53,467 nucleotides of DNA from Pseudomonadota bacterium (GCA_023460395.1 JAEWQB010000026.1:1-53467), one strand, 5' to 3'. Shown: positions 38,312-47,015, counted from the stretch's first letter. Program-made: numbers and translations. The notes: a model not told the origin generated them from the sequence alone.

Positions 38312-39412
38312 TTACGCCGTCTGCATTGCTTGTGAACCGCCACGCTGCCGTGTGACCCACAAAATGCGAGCAAGGGCTATTCCGCCAAAGATGATATCAG
38401 TTCCCCATGCCGCGAGGACAGGAGGCAACAGACCTCGTTCGCCCAACGAGCCACCCACCGTAAACAACGCGTAATAAAAGAAGGTGAGCATTAGGCCCAA
38501 AGTCAGACAGGCCGCCAGACTGTCTTTCCATGTGATGAGCATCAGACTCAACAACCCCATAACCACGACAGAGCCCGCGTAGGCCAGCTTCATCTGAAAC
38601 GCAGTGGCAAGCGCTTCCACATTGGAACCGGACTCCCGCAATTGCCGCATGGCGCTCCAAAGCTGCCACAGGGGCAGGTGCTGGAGGTCTGCTTTGGGGT
38701 CAATCACTGAAAACGCTCCCACATCCTGTGCCAGAGGAACAACGCGCTCCCGTTCGGAGAAAGAGGTCATGGCCTCCGGGTCCAAAACAGACACAGCATG
38801 CAGAGTCCATTCCCCCTTCCGCGCGTCTGCGGAGTTTGCGCGCATGACCCGGCGCACACCAACCTCATCAGGAGACAGTTCGTATATGGTAATGCCGTTG
38901 CCCCTGCGCTGGGCTGGCTGCACCGACTGCATGTGCACCACATACAGTCCTTCCGTGAACCATACATTGGAAATAATTTGCTTTTGCTGTGCGCGTTTGC
39001 GTACTTGCTCGCTCCATATGCGCGAAGCAATATTCTCGCCTTTCACCCCAAGGAACTGGGAGAAGGCAAGCTGGGCCACGGCCCATACAAGACCGTACAG
39101 AATAATAACGCGTGCGATACGCAGAAAAGAAATCCCACCAGCCTGTAGAGCCACCAGTTCCCTGCTGCGGGCCATGATGCAGAGCTGAAGAATTGTGGCT
39201 AATAAAAAGACCGCGGGCAGTATCTGCGAAATGATGAGAGGGAGCTTGGCGAAAAAATACAGCAGCACAACACTAGTGCTGACTCCGGCTTCCAAAAAAT
39301 CGTCCAGACGGTCGAACAAATCCGTCAGCAGGTATATTCCCATTCCCACGATTAACACAGTGAACATGAGAAATATGTTCTGCCGCAGGAGATAACGGGT
39401 TAGCAAGCGCAT
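38312..39412 (-). CDS. lptG: LptG-like permease of the LPS exporter
   Basis: 366 residues, YjgP/YjgQ family: three N-terminal and three C-terminal membrane spans with a large periplasmic domain between. With LptF, LptB and LptC it extracts lipopolysaccharide from the inner membrane. AAGGAG precedes the ATG. It overlaps lptF by 13 bases. The assignment to LptG, not LptF, rests on gene order. Confidence 0.88.
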   Translation of the reverse strand: MRLLTRYLLRQNIFLMFTVLIVGMGIYLLTDLFDRLDDFLEAGVSTSVVLLYFFAKLPLIISQILPAVFLLATILQLCIMARSRELVALQAGGISFLRIARVIILYGLVWAVAQLAFSQFLGVKGENIASRIWSEQVRKRAQQKQIISNVWFTEGLYVVHMQSVQPAQRRGNGITIYELSPDEVGVRRVMRANSADARKGEWTLHAVSVLDPEAMTSFSERERVVPLAQDVGAFSVIDPKADLQHLPLWQLWSAMRQLRESGSNVEALATAFQMKLAYAGSVVVMGLLSLMLITWKDSLAACLTLGLMLTFFYYALFTVGGSLGERGLLPPVLAAWGTDIIFGGIALARILWVTRQRGGSQAMQTA

Positions 39413-40608
39413 CCGTCTTTCTCCTTTTTCCGCCGCCAGAGAGGCGCATGTCGCACAAGGGAAACCACATTAAGCGAACGCTCAAGCGCGGCACGGCGCA
39501 TGCCCACCGTGGCGAGCAGGGCAAAGAGCACGTTGGGCAACCATATGGCTACCACAGGAGACAGCATCCCCGATTCTCCCACAGAAAGCCCTACAGAAAG
39601 CAGACTATAATAGAGTAGAAAATTGACCAGCGCGAGGACCACTCCCATCTGCCGTTCCAATCCCTCAAACGCACAGGCAAGTGGCATGGCAAAAAGCCCC
39701 AGCACAAGGCATGCGAGCGGAAGCGCAAGGCGCTTTTGTTGTTCCAATGCGACCTTGCGCAGGTAGGTGGTGTTTCCTGCCTTATCTCCGGGATTTTCCA
39801 GCACTGCGCCCAGCGCCTCCCACGAGAGTTCCTTAGGTTTTACCTCGCCCAGATCGAATCCGCCAAGCAACGAACTAAGGTCCAGCCGCACGGTGTATTC
39901 GCCAAAGGCCAGCACACTCATGCTATCGCCATCGTCACGATAAATCTTCCCATCCCACAGTCGCACAAGCATATCGCCCTGCGCCTTATCCATTTCCATG
40001 CGCCCGCGCGGCGCGGCAATAATGGTGCTGGTGTTTTCCCTAGTACGGTCTTCCACCAGCACGTTTTCCATAGTGCCGTCAGCGCTATCCACTTGCCGCG
40101 CAAAAACCGTAAGGTCGGGGATGCTTTGGTTGAACACCCCCGGCTGGATGACAATGCGCGCCCGTGTCTGGGCTATGTCCATGAGCGTGGTTCTAAAGCT
40201 GTTCATGCCCCACGCAAGGCCGAACAACGCCACGTAGAGATTAAGCACCGTGCATAACAGACAAAAAACAATCGGTGCGGGGAGCATCTGGTAGAGGCTC
40301 AGCCCGCCCGCTTTTAAGGCGACAAGCTCGCGGTCTGTGCTCATACGGAGGAAGGTCAGAAAAACACTGAGCATGCAGGCTATGGGCACGATGAGCAGCA
40401 GAAAAAACGGCCCCAGATACAGGAATAGCATAGCCATATCGGCTATGCCCACGTCCAGCCCGATAAATAATTCGCGCAGTTGCAGCACGCGCCCTATGAT
40501 GATGAGGGTAAGCAGCGCTCCAAGACATAGGGCAAACAGCCCACACAACTCTTTAAATATCTGCCGGTGCAGTAAAAAAGGCAAATGCAACAGACCCCTA
40601 CTCCTCAC
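39400..40608 (-). CDS. lptF: LptF-like permease of the LPS exporter
   Basis: 402 residues, same family and topology as lptG downstream (QIFKELCGLFALCLGALLTL at the start; DRELVALKAGG after span three). The start may be GTG at 40608, which overlaps the small upstream gene by 11 bases, or TTG at 40590, which has GGAG/GGGG at better spacing and gives the more family-like MHLPFLLHRQ. Confidence 0.88.
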   Translation of the reverse strand: MRSRGLLHLPFLLHRQIFKELCGLFALCLGALLTLIIIGRVLQLRELFIGLDVGIADMAMLFLYLGPFFLLLIVPIACMLSVFLTFLRMSTDRELVALKAGGLSLYQMLPAPIVFCLLCTVLNLYVALFGLAWGMNSFRTTLMDIAQTRARIVIQPGVFNQSIPDLTVFARQVDSADGTMENVLVEDRTRENTSTIIAAPRGRMEMDKAQGDMLVRLWDGKIYRDDGDSMSVLAFGEYTVRLDLSSLLGGFDLGEVKPKELSWEALGAVLENPGDKAGNTTYLRKVALEQQKRLALPLACLVLGLFAMPLACAFEGLERQMGVVLALVNFLLYYSLLSVGLSVGESGMLSPVVAIWLPNVLFALLATVGMRRAALERSLNVVSLVRHAPLWRRKKEKDGCAC

Positions 40609-40780
40609 CGTTTGCGGGTTGGAAAAAATGTCGAAGCGCCTCCGCTTCTTTGGGGCTTAGATTGAAGCGCATACCCGCTTCATCCAAAAGCGTGCGTAGA
40701 TCCTTGCCTTCGCGCAGCATCTCGCCGATATAGAGCGCGGCCTTACGAACAAGTTCGCTCTGCGGCATCACGGTTGTCAT
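40598..40780 (-). CDS. Small conserved-looking protein upstream of lptF
   Basis: 60 residues, mainly helical and charged (SELVRKAALYIGEMLREGKD, LSPKEAEALRHFFQ). AAGGA lies nine bases before the ATG at 40780, and the stop overlaps the lptF start, suggesting coupling. I do not recognise a domain. The frame is open further upstream, but that part has no ribosome-binding site and an unlikely composition. Confidence 0.6.
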   Translation of the reverse strand: MTTVMPQSELVRKAALYIGEMLREGKDLRTLLDEAGMRFNLSPKEAEALRHFFQPANGEE

Positions 40781-41154
40781 AGGCGATCGTCCTTTATAAT
40801 GACGAATATGTTTCTTGAAATCGCAAAAATCTACACCAGTCGGGCCGTGCTTGCAACACGCCGCCGATTGCGGTATTTCCCCACAATGCATTGTTCCGAC
40901 GTTTGACCGGCACCGCGTTTTCCGCTCTGCGGACATCCGATTTACGGCGGATCGGCGCAGGACTGCCTGCAATTTGTTGGGCAGAACCACGCACGGTCCG
41001 CGCGTGCTATCGTGGTTACAAGGATTGTGCAACAGGCACGTGTGGCGATTTTTCCCGTCATCACCCGCAAATGAGCCGATCTAAACGCGCACGGCCCAGC
41101 GAGGAACACGTTCACCGCTGAAGTTATTTACTACTACCACAGGACCATATTAGC
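40781..41154. other. Gene-free divergent region upstream of uppP
   Basis: 374 bases between the divergent small gene and uppP. It must hold promoters for both, but I see no strong promoter pair, repeat or RNA structure. Confidence 0.4.
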
Positions 41155-41961
41155 ATGACAGATATTCTCCCCGCCGTTTGGTTAGGCATAGTAGAGGGCC
41201 TGACAGAATTTCTTCCGGTATCCTCCACCGGGCACCTTATTCTCGCGGGCAACTTGCTGGGGATAGAAGGCCCCAAGGCGCAAACCTTTGAAGTTATGAT
41301 CCAGCTTGGTGCCATTCTCGCCGTGGTGGTTCTTTACTTTCCCCGCTTTCTTGGTCTGCTGCGTCCTCAGCCGGGCACACGATTTTCCGGGCTGCGTGGC
41401 CTGTGGCTGCTATTTCTTACCTCTTTGCCCGCCAGCGTCGCGGGGTTGCTCTTCCACAGCATCATTAAGCAATACTTATTTACCCCCTTCACGGTGGGAT
41501 TGGCTTTAGCCGTGGGGGCAGTTTTTATTCTGTGGGTGGAGCACCGCACCAAAGCCAGCCAGCAAACAGGCCGCATCGCATCGTTGGACGATGTGACTCC
41601 CCGGCTGGCGCTGGGCATCGGCGTATTCCAGTGCCTCGCTCTCTGGCCCGGCTTTTCCCGGTCTGCCGCAACCATCATGGGCGGCATGCTGCTTGGCGCA
41701 CGGCGACCGTTGGCGGCGGAATATTCCTTCATTGCTGCCGTGCCCATTATGTTCGCCGCCACGGGGTATGATTTGCTAAAAAGCCACAGCCTGTTTTCAG
41801 CGGCGGACCTGCCGTTTCTGATCACAGGATTTGTCGTATCCTTTCTTTCCGCATGGGTTGCCATAAAAACCTTCATTGCGTTGGTGGGCCGCATTACTTT
41901 TCGTCCGTTCGCGTGGTATCGGCTGGTGCTGGCTCCCGTGGTGCTCTACTTCTGGAGTTAA
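41155..41961 (+). CDS. uppP: UppP/BacA, undecaprenyl-diphosphatase
   Basis: Recycles the lipid carrier of cell-wall synthesis by removing a phosphate. 268 residues, mostly membrane spans. The two conserved motifs are present: EGLTEFLPVSSTGHL and PGFSRSAATIMGGML. AGGA lies about ten bases before the ATG. Loss or excess changes bacitracin sensitivity in this family. Single gene. Confidence 0.95.
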   Translation: MTDILPAVWLGIVEGLTEFLPVSSTGHLILAGNLLGIEGPKAQTFEVMIQLGAILAVVVLYFPRFLGLLRPQPGTRFSGLRGLWLLFLTSLPASVAGLLFHSIIKQYLFTPFTVGLALAVGAVFILWVEHRTKASQQTGRIASLDDVTPRLALGIGVFQCLALWPGFSRSAATIMGGMLLGARRPLAAEYSFIAAVPIMFAATGYDLLKSHSLFSAADLPFLITGFVVSFLSAWVAIKTFIALVGRITFRPFAWYRLVLAPVVLYFWS

Positions 41962-42130
41962 TGCTCAAACGCGTTGGCGGATATCGCCCTGCAAGGCCCT
42001 TTTCCCGGACGTTCTGCCTGACAGTTTCGCCCTTGCGGAAACTCTTTTCCCTGAAAAGTCACTTGCCAAGCGCGTAACTTTTGTTTATTGAGTTCCGCGT
42101 TGCGCCACATACAGCTTGGCGCACCTGATT

Positions 42131-42207
42131 GGCGAGGTAGCTCAGATGGTTAGAGCATGCGGCTCATATCCGCAGTGTCGGGGGTTCAATCCCCTCCCTC
42201 GCTACCA
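42131..42207 (+). tRNA. tRNA with anticodon CAT (elongator Met, copy 1)
   Basis: Acceptor GGCGAGG/CCTCGCT (one G-T pair), D arm GCTCAGATGGTTAGAGC, anticodon stem TGCGG/CCGCA around CTCATAT, T arm GGGGGTTCAATCCCC, encoded CCA. The paired first base rules out initiator tRNA. It could also be the lysidine-modified Ile tRNA; elongator Met is more likely. Confidence 0.93.
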
Positions 42208-42216
42208 GATTTTACG

Positions 42217-42239
42217 GCCCCGCATTGCGGGGCTTTTTG
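42217..42239 (+). terminator. Terminator of tRNA copy 1
   Basis: GGCCCCGCATTGCGGGGC followed by TTTTTG. Confidence 0.85.
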
Positions 42240-42354
42240 TTTCCCCCATGAGTTTCCCCCACAATATTTTAGGCTTGACTTTCCCGTCAACTTCCAGCAA
42301 AAGCCTCTGCACGCCAAGTGTGGGAGCGCGACATGCCTTCTGCGGGCGTTTCGT

Positions 42355-42431
42355 GGCGAGGTAGCTCAGATGGTTAGAGCATGCGGCTCATATCCGCAGT
42401 GTCGGGGGTTCAATCCCCTCCCTCGCTACCA
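42355..42431 (+). tRNA. tRNA with anticodon CAT (elongator Met, copy 2)
   Basis: All 77 bases are identical to the copy at 42131, while the flanks differ, so this is a tandem duplication kept in step. It has its own terminator. Confidence 0.93.
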
Positions 42432-42440
42432 CAATAATTC

Positions 42441-42471
42441 GGCCCCGTGTTCTCACGGGGCCTTTTCTTTT
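42441..42471 (+). terminator. Terminator of tRNA copy 2
   Basis: GGCCCCGTG / CACGGGGCC with a TTCT loop, then TTTTCTTTT. Confidence 0.85.
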
Positions 42472-42590
42472 ACCTCACTTCTGGAGAAGCCCTCCTTGCC
42501 GTTATGCATGGCACCCTTTTTGCTCATTCCCCAGCCAGAAACGCACGGGGAAATATATGCAGCATTCACAGCGCACAAAAGGAGGCATCC

Positions 42591-43220
42591 GTGACCTCTG
42601 ATGGCTTCGACAGCCTTGATACTACCGGCGGCATCGGCAATAGCGTCCGCACCATGCTGACCATCCAGCGCCAGACCGCTTCCGGCACAAGCTCCGGCGA
42701 AGTGGTCGCACAGGAAACGGGAAGCACGCTGGATCTTGCCGGGCTGACGGATTCCATAAGCCTTTCCGCTATTGATCCACGCCTGAGGGCCGTACTGGAA
42801 GATATTTCCGACCGTGGCGGAAACGTTATTGACGTGCTGGAAAATAACATAAACACCTTGCAGGACGGCTTTCTGGAAACGTTGCACAGCCGACTGGAAA
42901 ACGCAGGAGTGAGCCTTGAACATAAGATCACTCTGGCTTTGGATGGCACGGAAAGCCTGCAATTGACTAATGCGCATCCCGACGCGGACACCATAACAAC
43001 CGTGCTGGAAAACAGCCCGGACCTGCGGGATGCCTTTCAGGAAATTGCCGGACAGTCTGAACTAGTGCGCGATATCCGCAATATTCGCAAGGTGGTGGGG
43101 AGCCGCGGCGGCGCAGCCCAGTATGCAGAGGTTGCCGCTATGGAAAACAACGGAGCGGAATCGTATGCCGTGAGTATGCGCGGCACATTCTCCCATTTTT
43201 ATTTTGCATCGGGGGCGTGA
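42591..43220 (+). CDS. Hypothetical soluble protein
   Basis: 209 residues, start GTG with GGAGG five bases upstream. No signal peptide or membrane span. The middle (ISDRGGNVIDVLENNINTLQ, FLETLHSRLENAGVSLEHKI) is helical with regular hydrophobic spacing, and LALDGTESLQL looks like strand. I do not recognise a family. Transcribed between tRNA copy 2 and tmRNA. Confidence 0.65.
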   Translation: MTSDGFDSLDTTGGIGNSVRTMLTIQRQTASGTSSGEVVAQETGSTLDLAGLTDSISLSAIDPRLRAVLEDISDRGGNVIDVLENNINTLQDGFLETLHSRLENAGVSLEHKITLALDGTESLQLTNAHPDADTITTVLENSPDLRDAFQEIAGQSELVRDIRNIRKVVGSRGGAAQYAEVAAMENNGAESYAVSMRGTFSHFYFASGA

Positions 43221-43557
43221 GCAAGGCGTAAATTCCGCCCCCCTTTTTGTCTTTTTGCTCGCCCCCCCCGTCTGGCGCACTCGCCCGGCATGCCCGCGCG
43301 GCACACTTGCCCGCCGCATTTACTTAGCAGTTCCCGGAAATCCCCCCCACGCACACAGGTACTGTAGCCCGGCATACTGGAATACTGCCCCTGTCACGCA
43401 ATCCAACTTGACACCGCCACCGTTCCATGAAAAGAGCACGACTTCGCTGTAGTGGCTTGGCAAAACGCTATGCACCTTGCCAACACGCGAAACTGCATTA
43501 TATGATGTTCCAAACGGGAAGAAATTCCCGCCGGTTTCATCCGCACAGAAATTTCAT
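43221..43557 (+). other. Gene-free region with the tmRNA promoter
   Basis: 337 bases with several C and T runs. TTGCCA (43477-43482) and TATATG (43499-43504), 16 bases apart, fit a promoter about 50 bases before tmRNA. A short IR, GGGAA/TTCCC (43516-43528), lies between. I see nothing else. Confidence 0.5.
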
Positions 43558-43916
43558 GGGGGCGCCCTGGTTTCGACGGGGATTGAAGATGCCGGAGTGG
43601 CAGGCCGAGGCGCCGCTGGCCTCGTTAAAAGCGGCACAAAAGTAATTGCCAACGATAATTACGAATACGCACTGGCAGCCTAGCTGCTGCCTCGTTCATA
43701 CTGTTGACGCCTGATAGGCGGTATGAATGACAAAACTCATCAGGCTGGCTTCCTAAGGCGTCTATCCCCGCGGAAGTAAGAACATTTAGACAGACTGGCT
43801 GCAAGTCACCTGACCATGGGTAACGCTTGTGGCGAGATTATGAACATGGTCTAAGCCTGTAGAAGCTTTGAGCGGACCATTCTCGGACGCGAGTTCGATT
43901 CTCGCCGCCTCCACCA
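43558..43916 (+). ncRNA. ssrA: tmRNA
   Basis: Rescues stalled ribosomes. The 5' end GGGGGCG pairs with the 3' CGCCTCC before encoded ACCA, and the T arm reads GAGTTCGATTCTC. The tag frame is recognisable: codons for ANDNYEYALAA then TAG at 43649-43684. 359 bases, one-piece form. Its 3' end is the integration site of the element to the right. Confidence 0.96.
43886..43916 (+). other. Probable attL within the 3' end of tmRNA
   Basis: An integrase gene starts 163 bases after the tmRNA 3' end, and P4-type integrases often use the 3' end of tRNA or tmRNA genes. The matching attR is not in the window. Confidence 0.5.
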
Positions 43917-43922
43917 TTTCTT

Positions 43923-43974
43923 AAAATCAAAGGGTTTCATGGAGTTTCAAAACACCATGAAACCCTTTGATTTT
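43923..43974 (+). terminator. Strong terminator after tmRNA
   Basis: A perfect 20-base inverted repeat (43923-43942 with 43955-43974) whose arms carry TCAAAGGGTTTCATGG and its complement, ending in TTTT. It starts seven bases after the tmRNA, so it belongs to the integrated element or to the junction. Confidence 0.85.
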
Positions 43975-44029
43975 GCCCAATTTCCGTTCCTGCATGTCTC
44001 ACCCCATCGCTTTACAGCACAAGCAAAGT

Positions 44030-44078
44030 GGGGGTACAAAGGGGGTACATTTTGATACCCACGCGAGGATGTACCCCC
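44030..44078 (+). promoter_or_regulatory. Inverted repeats in the integrase leader
   Basis: GGGGGTAC occurs at 44031 and 44041, and GGGGGTACAT (44041-44050) is the exact complement of ATGTACCCCC (44069-44078), which abuts the integrase ATG. The GAGG ribosome-binding site (44064-44067) lies in the loop. It could be an operator or an RNA hairpin that limits translation. Confidence 0.55.
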
Positions 44079-45281
44079 ATGAAGCTTACCGACACGCAAA
44101 TCAGGAAAATCAAGCCCCAGGGCACCGCCAAACGCTACTTTGACGGCGGCGGCCTCTACCTTGAAGTGCGCCCGAACGGAAGCCGGTACTGGCGATACAA
44201 GTACCGCTTTCAGGGGAAAGAAAAGCTTCTCGCTATTGGCGTGTACCCCGACATATCTCTCAAGGGTGCAAGAACAGCCAGGGCAAACGCCTCTGCCCTG
44301 CTCGACAAGGGCCTGGACCCTTCCACCGAAAAGAACAGCGGGCGGCGGATCACCGCACAGCCAGAAGCGCAGACCTTTGAACAGATCGCGCGCGAATGGA
44401 TGGACCTACAAAAAGACGGTTGGGCGCAGTCCCACTACCGCACCGTCGTGCAACGCCTTGAAGGAAATGTCTTCCCCTTCATAGGGCAGCGCCCCGTATC
44501 CGAGATACAGCCTATTGAAGTGCTGGACACCATAAAGCTCATGGAAGCGCGAGGCGTGCGCGAATCGGCACATAAGACCATGAGCATCTGTAGCATGATT
44601 TTCCGCTATGCCGTGGCATCGTGCATTATCTCAAGCGACCCGACCCGAGACTTACGCGGCGCACTGGCCCCGGTTGTGCGAAGCCAGTTTGCTGCGATTA
44701 CCACGCGGGCAGGTGCAGGCCAGTTGATGCGGGCAATACATGACTTTGAAGGCTTCACCCTTACGCGCCTGATGTTACTACTGCACGCCTACACCTTCTG
44801 CCGCCCTGGCGAAATTCGCGGCGCAGAGTGGTCAGAGATTGATTTGGATGCAGCGCTATGGACCATTCCGGCCGAACGCATGAAGGGAAAGCGCGAACAC
44901 CTTGTGCCGCTCTCGCGTCAGGCGCTTGAAGTGCTGAAAGCCGCACTCCCCATTTCCGGGCATGGCCGCTTTATCTTCCCCTCTATCCGATCCGCCGCCT
45001 ACCCCATGTCGAACAACACGGCGAATGCCGCTATCCGAAGAATGGGATACGGGAAAGAGGAAATGACCGCCCACGGGTTCCGGGCAATGGCGTCTACTAT
45101 ATTAAATGAAGAAGGGTACGACCCGGACGTGATTGAAAGACAGCTTGCCCATGTGGAAACGAACAAGGTACGGGCGGCATATCACCGGGCGCAGTATTTG
45201 GAAGAGCGAAGGAAAATGATGCAGGACTGGGCAGACCTGCTAGACGGCACAAGGAAGCAACCAATTGAAGCAAGTCACTAA
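44079..45281 (+). CDS. P4-type tyrosine recombinase (integrase)
   Basis: 400 residues. N-terminal arm-binding domain (KLTDTQIRKIKPQGTAKRYF, DGGGLYLEVRPNG), core-binding domain, then the catalytic domain with Arg (CRPGEIRGAEW), His-x-x-Arg (HGFRAMAS), His (QLAHVET) and Tyr (AAYHRAQYLEERR). It should catalyse integration and, with an excisionase, excision at ssrA. The ATG at 44079 is preceded by a symmetrical repeat. No excisionase is evident. Confidence 0.93.
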   Translation: MKLTDTQIRKIKPQGTAKRYFDGGGLYLEVRPNGSRYWRYKYRFQGKEKLLAIGVYPDISLKGARTARANASALLDKGLDPSTEKNSGRRITAQPEAQTFEQIAREWMDLQKDGWAQSHYRTVVQRLEGNVFPFIGQRPVSEIQPIEVLDTIKLMEARGVRESAHKTMSICSMIFRYAVASCIISSDPTRDLRGALAPVVRSQFAAITTRAGAGQLMRAIHDFEGFTLTRLMLLLHAYTFCRPGEIRGAEWSEIDLDAALWTIPAERMKGKREHLVPLSRQALEVLKAALPISGHGRFIFPSIRSAAYPMSNNTANAAIRRMGYGKEEMTAHGFRAMASTILNEEGYDPDVIERQLAHVETNKVRAAYHRAQYLEERRKMMQDWADLLDGTRKQPIEASH

Positions 45282-45291
45282 ATTTTTATAA

Positions 45292-45744
45292 TCATTTTTT
45301 TGAATTATACACTTCATGATTTGGATCAATCCACAGCAAGTGAAAAATATTATTTTGCAAGATCCCCCACAAACGCGCTGCCCCACCAATATCCAACTGG
45401 AATATATCACCACCGATATCTAAAGAGACAAGCCTGCTTTGAGCACGCACACATACAACATCACATCCAGTAGGATGACAGTGTCGCTTTTGTAATATTT
45501 GCTCAATTGTTTGCCCTTCATAGGCGAGCATCAAATCCCGATACTGGGTCAGCTTCCTAAAACTACATGGCCAAGGTCCATATTCATCCATTCTATGAAA
45601 GTTCCAACCAATCATCTTGGCATGGATTGTATCAATATCCTGACTAAACTTAGCCCTTTTCCCATCTTGCAAATTAGAAAAGCCCCTCACTTCTTTCTTT
45701 TCAGTGGGAGGCTGTTTATATTTTGCTCGCTTCTCTTTCGCCAT
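45292..45744 (-). CDS. Putative toxin partner of the Panacea antitoxin
   Basis: 150 residues, basic at the N-terminus. The end (LWGILQNNIFHLLWIDPNHE) resembles the tail of a small family of proteins found beside antitoxins. It starts two bases after the Panacea gene with no ribosome-binding site of its own, so it is coupled to it. The region is clearly AT-richer than the chromosome. The toxin role is inferred from the pairing; no known catalytic motif is seen. Confidence 0.6.
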   Translation of the reverse strand: MAKEKRAKYKQPPTEKKEVRGFSNLQDGKRAKFSQDIDTIHAKMIGWNFHRMDEYGPWPCSFRKLTQYRDLMLAYEGQTIEQILQKRHCHPTGCDVVCVRAQSRLVSLDIGGDIFQLDIGGAARLWGILQNNIFHLLWIDPNHEVYNSKK

Positions 45745-45746
45745 AA

Positions 45747-46175
45747 CTAAATGCCAGAATAGTAATTGGCCATTGAATCGAGAGTTATGACATTAACGCA
45801 TCTTTCACCAGGCCGACAACTACCCCTTGCATCCTTCCAAGGATCTTCCAAATGAGTCAGATCTACTAGCCACTGGGAAGATTTATCGCCATAATCCCGA
45901 ATAATTACATCTACAGTTTCTTTTTGTTCTTTAGTCAAAGAGGCACTATTGCCCCCAGGGATGATGTCTATGCTATAAGACCCCTTGTGAGCCTGAAAAA
46001 GACTAGGAACCACGGGACCATTTGCCCATGCTTGAATTTCGTCATCAAATAAAGGCTTATCGTCCCAAACCAAAGACCACGCCTGGCAGTAATAAACAAG
46101 CTTCTGGAGCTTGATTGTGGTTATTCTTCCTTTTTTTTCAACTATATACTGAGCAACGTCTTTTGCAGTAGGCAT
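45747..46175 (-). CDS. Panacea-domain (DUF4065/SocA-like) antitoxin
   Basis: 142 residues. Pattern KLQKLVYYCQAWSLVWDDKP, FDDEIQAWANGPVVPSLFQA is diagnostic of the Panacea fold, an antitoxin domain that pairs with many unrelated toxins. GGGAG lies six bases before the ATG. It is the first gene of a two-gene unit, the usual order for this system. Confidence 0.85.
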   Translation of the reverse strand: MPTAKDVAQYIVEKKGRITTIKLQKLVYYCQAWSLVWDDKPLFDDEIQAWANGPVVPSLFQAHKGSYSIDIIPGGNSASLTKEQKETVDVIIRDYGDKSSQWLVDLTHLEDPWKDARGSCRPGERCVNVITLDSMANYYSGI

Positions 46176-46331
46176 ACATTACTCCCTCTCACTAAGTTAA
46201 GCACACGCAGAACAACCTTCCACCCGGTCGGAACCCCCGTCACCAATTAATTTCACTATGTCAAGTTAATTTCAAAAGTAAAGACAATTTTCCCCCCTGA
46301 ACACCTTCCTCTCACAACTCCCAACACAAAA

Positions 46332-46357
46332 GCCCCCACCCGTTTCCGGATGGGGGC
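46332..46357 (-). terminator. Terminator of the HigBA-like operon
   Basis: GCCCCCA (46332-46338) and TGGGGGC (46351-46357), followed on the minus strand by TTTTG. Confidence 0.75.
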
Positions 46358-46367
46358 CATTCACTTC

Positions 46368-46670
46368 CTAGTGGAGCGCCGCAGCATTTAGCTTTGCGTG
46401 CAGGGAAACCCCCAACGCGGAAAGCACCTTTAATATCGTATCATAGCGCGGCTTCGCACCGGGAGCCAGCGCCTTATACAGACTCTCGCGCCCTAGTCCG
46501 GCATCCTTTGCCAGCCTGCTCATACCCCTCGCCTTAGCAACATCGGCAATGGCCGCAAGCAGGATATCCGGATCATCCTCTTCCATTGCGGCATTGATGT
46601 AGGCAGCAATGGTTTCTTCGCTATCCAGATAATCGGCTGCATCAAACTTGGTGATCTTGGTCTTGCTCAT
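46368..46670 (-). CDS. HigA-like antitoxin
   Basis: 100 residues with a helix-turn-helix (MSRLAKDAGLGRESLYKAL) and the pattern TKITKFDAADYLDSEETIAA typical of antidote proteins of the HI1420 type. It neutralises the toxin and binds the operon promoter. The ATG overlaps the toxin stop by one base (TAATG), so the pair is coupled. Toxin-first order is typical of HigBA. Confidence 0.9.
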   Translation of the reverse strand: MSKTKITKFDAADYLDSEETIAAYINAAMEEDDPDILLAAIADVAKARGMSRLAKDAGLGRESLYKALAPGAKPRYDTILKVLSALGVSLHAKLNAAALH

Positions 46671-46969
46671 TACTCTTCCCCTAATTCTTTGGCCAACTTC
46701 TTTGCGAGGTCTATATCCCGCTGCTGCGACGATTTGTCGCCACCAGCAAGCAGCAGGTACACCTTGTTGCCTCGCTTGGTGAAATACACCCTGTACCCCG
46801 GCCCTGTGTGAATGCGCATCTCGGATACGCCTTCCCCGACAGGGGCGCAGTCGCCAAAGTTCCCCTTCTCCGCAGACCGAATCCGAATAAGTACCTTGGC
46901 CTTGCCCATCGGGTCTTTCAGCTTGGTAAGCCAACGGTCAAACTGGTCTGTGCGGTCGAAGTGATTCAT
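46670..46969 (-). CDS. HigB/RelE-superfamily toxin
   Basis: 99 residues with the HI1419-type pattern DQFDRWLTKLKDPMGKAKVL, GNFGDCAPVGEGVSEMRIH and GPGYRVYFTKRGNKVY. Such proteins are ribosome-dependent mRNA nucleases or gyrase-type poisons; the exact target is not clear. The start at 46969 is chosen because the promoter (see 46976-47004) would begin transcription at that ATG, giving a leaderless message; an ATG ten codons earlier lies within the promoter. Confidence 0.88.
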   Translation of the reverse strand: MNHFDRTDQFDRWLTKLKDPMGKAKVLIRIRSAEKGNFGDCAPVGEGVSEMRIHTGPGYRVYFTKRGNKVYLLLAGGDKSSQQRDIDLAKKLAKELGEE

Positions 46970-46975
46970 GTCATA

Positions 46976-47004
46976 CTTGTATCCATTCGGATACACCATG
47001 TCAA
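46976..47004 (-). promoter_or_regulatory. Promoter and operator of the HigBA-like pair
   Basis: TTGACA (47004-46999) and TACAAG (46981-46976), 17 bases apart on the minus strand. The palindrome GTATCCATTCGGATAC (46979-46994) sits between and would be the antitoxin operator. Confidence 0.65.
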
Positions 47005-47015
47005 TGGGGGATTAA

